Shown one piece after another: positions 16,968 through 20,042 of a stretch of DNA of 20,042 nt. This DNA comes from a virus, in IMG/VR virus record IMGVR_UViG_3300049783_001710, positions 1 to 20,042 of that record. One strand, written 5' to 3'. Made by a program: the position numbers and the translations under genes. The notes beneath the pieces were generated by a model. It was not told where the DNA came from. It worked only from the letters and a program-made list of their open reading frames with translations, and ran no database searches. How positions within the stretch are numbered: the first letter of the stretch is position 1; every line of letters begins with the position of its first letter.

Positions 16968-18998
16968 TTAGAACTTTACTATTATTTTTACATTTTCAGA
17001 CGTTGCGCCCGAGCGATCTAGATGCGACATGTTTTCTATATACATTACATCGCCACTGTTATCAATTACCTGTTTTTCCCCAATATTTGTAACAAGGGAC
17101 CGAGCTCCACTCACATTGCCTATAATTACATCACTCGTATTTGTAGTGAAACTACCAAATACCATAACTATATTTATAACACTTGGAGAGCTTTTTGCTA
17201 TAATTCCGGTCGCATTGCTGTTAGTTTGAGTTATTGTTTCGCCTACTGTAAAAGTACCTATAATCGGAGATATAGTAAGTGCTATGTCATTGTTAAACAA
17301 ATCAGATGATCTATTTATCGATGTTATAACAGAAGTCGTAGCAGTATTACCTGTGATAGTGTTATTTGCACTTACTACAAAATCGCCAAACACATCTGAT
17401 AAAGTGAGCACATTGCCGACCGTATCAATGTTTGAAATTGTTGCTCTAGACTTTTCATTCAACTGCGTTATTTCTTCGCCTACTGTATACTCATTGTCTA
17501 CTAAAGTGTTTAATGTGAGCTTGATATTATCTTGTAGTAAATTTCTAACGAGTGCAATTTTAGAAAAAGATACATAATCAAGAACTTCCGAGCCTGAAAA
17601 AGAAACTGACACGCCAATGTTACTTGCATATAGCTCTTCTAATGGATCGGAACCGTGCCCGCCTGGTGGCGCTATTATAGGTCTTAATAAAGCATTATCT
17701 GTTATGATCGGATTGCCGTTTGCTGATATTATGCCAGTATTTCCCGAAATGGTAGCATTGGCGTAGGAATATCCGGAACCTCTATCTATAATAATGACAT
17801 CAGATATAGAATTGGCGGCAGGATTTATTTCAGGTAAAGCAATCGCACCCGTCCCGTCTCCTATTATAGATATTTTAGGTAGAATACTAAAGGTTGAAGT
17901 AAGATCCAATGTACTAGTAAAAACACTGTCGACTGTAATTATTCTATCATTTCCTATTATTTCGTAATCTGTCACCGTTCTAATTTGACCTGCACCAGTA
18001 CCGCCTCTTATATAGAAAACTGCGTTCTTATAAAAGTTGTTATTGTTCGATAGAACAGGAAGATTTTCTTCTTGTATAGCAACGACATCTGCAGTTACAG
18101 TATTACTTGAAACAGTTATAGTATTTGAAGTAGCAACGGTCGACTGTGTTATATTTTGCGTATTGGCACTAACTTCAACAGAAATTGTCAATGCACTTGT
18201 TTTATATATCGCGGCATCAACCGTAGATTGACCCGGAACATTAATTGTTATAACATCGCCTTCTGAAAATGTGGTGTTACTCGCATAAACAAGATCGTAT
18301 GTTTTAACGATTAATACATCATCAGATTTAACAGCATACTTAAGAGTACTATTATTATAATTAATTTCTTTAACTGATCCGTAAGCATAATTATTATATC
18401 CGGAACCAATGTCTTCTGTCAACACGGCATCAATAGTACCAGACACGGCAGATGAAATAACAGTAGCATTGAGTGTTACAGGAATATAATTCAAATTCGC
18501 GAATTTTTGATATGCGACTGAATCAATTGCAAACATCAATTTCCAGTGGTAGCCATCGCCCGTGATGTAAACTTCGTCTGCTGGATTTGTTTGATTTACC
18601 AAAGGCTTATAAACAGATACCGGATCGTCTACGGGATTTTTATATAAGCATTTAAATACACCGTATGAACCGTCTCCTTGATCTGATACCACGAAGAAAG
18701 AATTTGACTGTATGTCATTATCATTATCGTCATACATATCATATCTTAGTCCAGAGGTCCATGGTATATTACGGATCATGAAACTTACGTCTTCTGGTTG
18801 TATTCTTTTTCCGAATAACATTTCATCATATGTTCTATAGAAAGTCTCATGTACACCGGCACCAGGTACTGGTACTGTATTCGCAAATGGCTCTGATTTA
18901 GCACCAACCAAATGAAAAGTCGAATCACCGCTTTCGGAAAGAGCAAATTCAAATTGCTCTGCGAGCAACATTTTGAATTTATTTGTTAAAATTTCCAT
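16968..18998 (-). CDS. gp8: baseplate wedge protein, T4 gp8-like, 676 aa
   Basis: The first 180 residues carry the gp8 pattern: TNKFKMLLAEQFEFALSES at the start, then MIRNIPWTSGLRYDMYDD (74-91), VFKCLYK (114-120) and TGDGYHWKLMFAIDS (146-160), which correspond to the 'I.R..W', 'Y.CL' and 'GDGY.W.Y.F' landmarks of T4 gp8. In T4, gp8 is part of the baseplate wedge and contacts gp7 and gp10. The protein is about twice the T4 length (334 residues); the extra part holds 'GSGY' strands (DIGSGYNNYAYG, DRGSGYSYANA) and two copies of a 'VGE.ITQ.N' module (about 503-550 and 583-637). A TAGGA site precedes the ATG and the gap to the upstream gene is 12 bases. Assignment rests on the N-terminal pattern and on gene order. 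Confidence 0.75.
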   Translation of the reverse strand: MEILTNKFKMLLAEQFEFALSESGDSTFHLVGAKSEPFANTVPVPGAGVHETFYRTYDEMLFGKRIQPEDVSFMIRNIPWTSGLRYDMYDDNDNDIQSNSFFVVSDQGDGSYGVFKCLYKNPVDDPVSVYKPLVNQTNPADEVYITGDGYHWKLMFAIDSVAYQKFANLNYIPVTLNATVISSAVSGTIDAVLTEDIGSGYNNYAYGSVKEINYNNSTLKYAVKSDDVLIVKTYDLVYASNTTFSEGDVITINVPGQSTVDAAIYKTSALTISVEVSANTQNITQSTVATSNTITVSSNTVTADVVAIQEENLPVLSNNNNFYKNAVFYIRGGTGAGQIRTVTDYEIIGNDRIITVDSVFTSTLDLTSTFSILPKISIIGDGTGAIALPEINPAANSISDVIIIDRGSGYSYANATISGNTGIISANGNPIITDNALLRPIIAPPGGHGSDPLEELYASNIGVSVSFSGSEVLDYVSFSKIALVRNLLQDNIKLTLNTLVDNEYTVGEEITQLNEKSRATISNIDTVGNVLTLSDVFGDFVVSANNTITGNTATTSVITSINRSSDLFNNDIALTISPIIGTFTVGETITQTNSNATGIIAKSSPSVINIVMVFGSFTTNTSDVIIGNVSGARSLVTNIGEKQVIDNSGDVMYIENMSHLDRSGATSENVKIIVKF
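17171..17178 (-). promoter_or_regulatory. candidate intragenic late promoter box
   Basis: Exact TATAAATA on the minus strand within the 3' part of the gp8-like gene, about 220 bases before the start of the DUF4815-type gene. Coding constraint and low GC content could explain it by chance. Confidence 0.25.
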
Positions 18999-19010
18999 TT
19001 ATAAGTCCTA

Positions 19011-20042
19011 TTATGTTTGTTCAATGTAACTCTCCGATGTTATAAGAGGATCAACTGCAGTAGATTTTACTAAACTACCAAAGAATTGAGTTCCCGCCAC
19101 GTGAAGTATATCTAATACTATACTTCTATAATTTTCGACATTAATGGACGATTTTATATCATATGAGTAATCTTGATAGTATTTATTATCATGTAAACGC
19201 TTTTCAGAGTTTAAATGCGAAGTTCTAGAATTCCAATAACCTGGCGAAACGCCTTGAGTCTCAACATTTACAATTCCGTTTATGGTAGAATTTCCACCTA
19301 TTTTTTCCAATATTACTTCTTCGTTATCCTGGTAGCCAAACCCGGAATTTATAACTTTAATTGATTTCACGACGCCAGTCTTTATATTTACTTCGTTCGT
19401 GATAACGGCGTTTTTGCCCATTAGAAGATCTTCATTTATATACCCTACCGACACTGTGTCGGCCTCAGTAAGACTATCTGTGCCGGTTATCGTCAAACCG
19501 GAAATAAAATCCTCTGTGAAGGAAGTATTCTTTACTACAATCGCCGTCGTGTTTGCTGTTCTAACTACACCCTCGGCAGCAGTATTTGCTTGTGTTATTA
19601 TCTCTCCGATTTCAAAAACGCCTGTTCTGTTTGATATGTTTATTATTTGATCTCTTCTTTTATAAGGAATAATCGTAGGATTTTCAATTTTCAGTACAGG
19701 AGTTCTTCCGTAAAACTCGCCTGGTCTATTTTCAATGAGAGAAGATATTGTTCCTATTTCATAAGAAATAGTTGATAGAGCATCTGCAATGATAGTATTC
19801 GATCCTGCATATACTTCTTTCGGAAATCCATATCCGTAAATCATATTTACATTAAAAGTCGCACTTGCGCCGTCAGCAACTGAAATAGTTGGAATTTCAT
19901 GATAACCTTCGCCTATTTCAGTAATCGTCATTGAAGTGATTATGCCAGATACATCAGTAGTAACCGTTGCCTTTGCTTCGATTAACGGGTTCTGATTTAA
20001 GTAACCGCCCCCTGTGAATGTCACAATAGAACTGTTGCTATA
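19011..20042 (-). CDS. baseplate/tail structural protein, 5' end cut by window edge (gp7/gp6 position)
   Basis: The frame is open through the right edge (343 residues visible). A GTG at 20024 could be mistaken for a start, but it lies within continuous coding sequence (YSNSSIVTFTGGGYLNQNP) and has no ribosome site in the visible bases upstream. The fragment contains repeated 'G.GY' beta motifs (GGGYLNQNP, EIGEGYHEIP, NSGFGYQDNE) and one 'GEIITQANTAAEG' module of the same kind as in the gp8-like protein. The C-terminal segment (about 281-325) with RLHDNKYYQDYSYDIKSSI and LHVAGTQFFGS matches a conserved ending of large wedge proteins in marine T4-like phages. By T4 gene order it should be gp7 or the end of gp6; the sequence alone does not decide. 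It is 12 bases from gp8 and surely co-transcribed. Confidence 0.7.
   Translation of the reverse strand, partial: YSNSSIVTFTGGGYLNQNPLIEAKATVTTDVSGIITSMTITEIGEGYHEIPTISVADGASATFNVNMIYGYGFPKEVYAGSNTIIADALSTISYEIGTISSLIENRPGEFYGRTPVLKIENPTIIPYKRRDQIINISNRTGVFEIGEIITQANTAAEGVVRTANTTAIVVKNTSFTEDFISGLTITGTDSLTEADTVSVGYINEDLLMGKNAVITNEVNIKTGVVKSIKVINSGFGYQDNEEVILEKIGGNSTINGIVNVETQGVSPGYWNSRTSHLNSEKRLHDNKYYQDYSYDIKSSINVENYRSIVLDILHVAGTQFFGSLVKSTAVDPLITSESYIEQT

Noticed and set aside
18996-19003. TATAAATG at the gp8-like start as a late promoter
   Set aside because: It differs from the consensus at the last base and overlaps the start codon itself, so a transcript from it would lack the ribosome site.
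20022-20024. GTG at 20024 as the start of the right-most gene
   Set aside because: The frame continues without a stop to the window edge, the upstream codons encode sequence of the same type, and no ribosome site is visible.
1-20042. tRNA or other structured RNA genes, insertion sequences, integrase
   Set aside because: Intergenic space totals only about 200 bases and shows no cloverleaf, terminal inverted repeats or recombinase frame.

Overview
The window looks like one block of late virion genes from a T4-like myophage (Caudoviricetes), probably of the marine cyanophage/pelagiphage type. Every gene I can support lies on the minus strand, so transcription runs from the right end to the left end. 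The evidence for the assignment is a T4 gp8-like baseplate wedge protein, a very large DUF4815-type tail protein, a series of small structural proteins of the kind seen in marine T4-like phages, several modular tail-fibre proteins, and an exact T4-type late promoter box (TATAAATA). The host cannot be read from the sequence. No host genes, RNA genes, integrase, transposase or CRISPR array were found.

Layout in transcription order. First comes the end of a baseplate protein cut by the right edge (20042-19011, at the position of T4 gp7 or gp6), then a gp8-like wedge protein (18998-16968), a 2092-residue DUF4815-type protein (16952-10674), an 80-residue coiled-coil protein (10664-10422), a 481-residue fibre-like protein (10421-8976) and a 155-residue fibre accessory protein (8976-8509). 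The only sizeable gap follows (81 bases), and it carries the late promoter. Downstream lie a 111-residue protein (8427-8092), a 98-residue protein (8075-7779), a 512-residue fibre/structural protein with a GTG start (7779-6241), and a giant fibre/adhesin gene that starts at 6189 and runs open off the left edge (at least 2063 codons). Spacing is tight: genes abut, overlap by one base (TAATG, TAGTG) or are separated by 9-16 bases, except for the 81-base promoter gap and a 51-base gap before the giant gene. No stretch over 300 bases lacks a gene.

How they work together (inference from the families): the right-hand genes build the baseplate rim, and the left-hand genes supply the fibres and attachment proteins that contact the host. 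Two fibre genes (481 residues and the giant one) keep AT-rich DNA at the 5' end, which encodes the presumed anchor, and switch to clearly GC-richer DNA in the distal part. This fits modular exchange of receptor-binding parts. The giant gene also carries long, in-frame, nearly identical direct repeats, so recombination could shorten or lengthen the fibre without breaking the frame. I did not find a clearly new kind of system. The repeat-built giant fibre is the most interesting object here.
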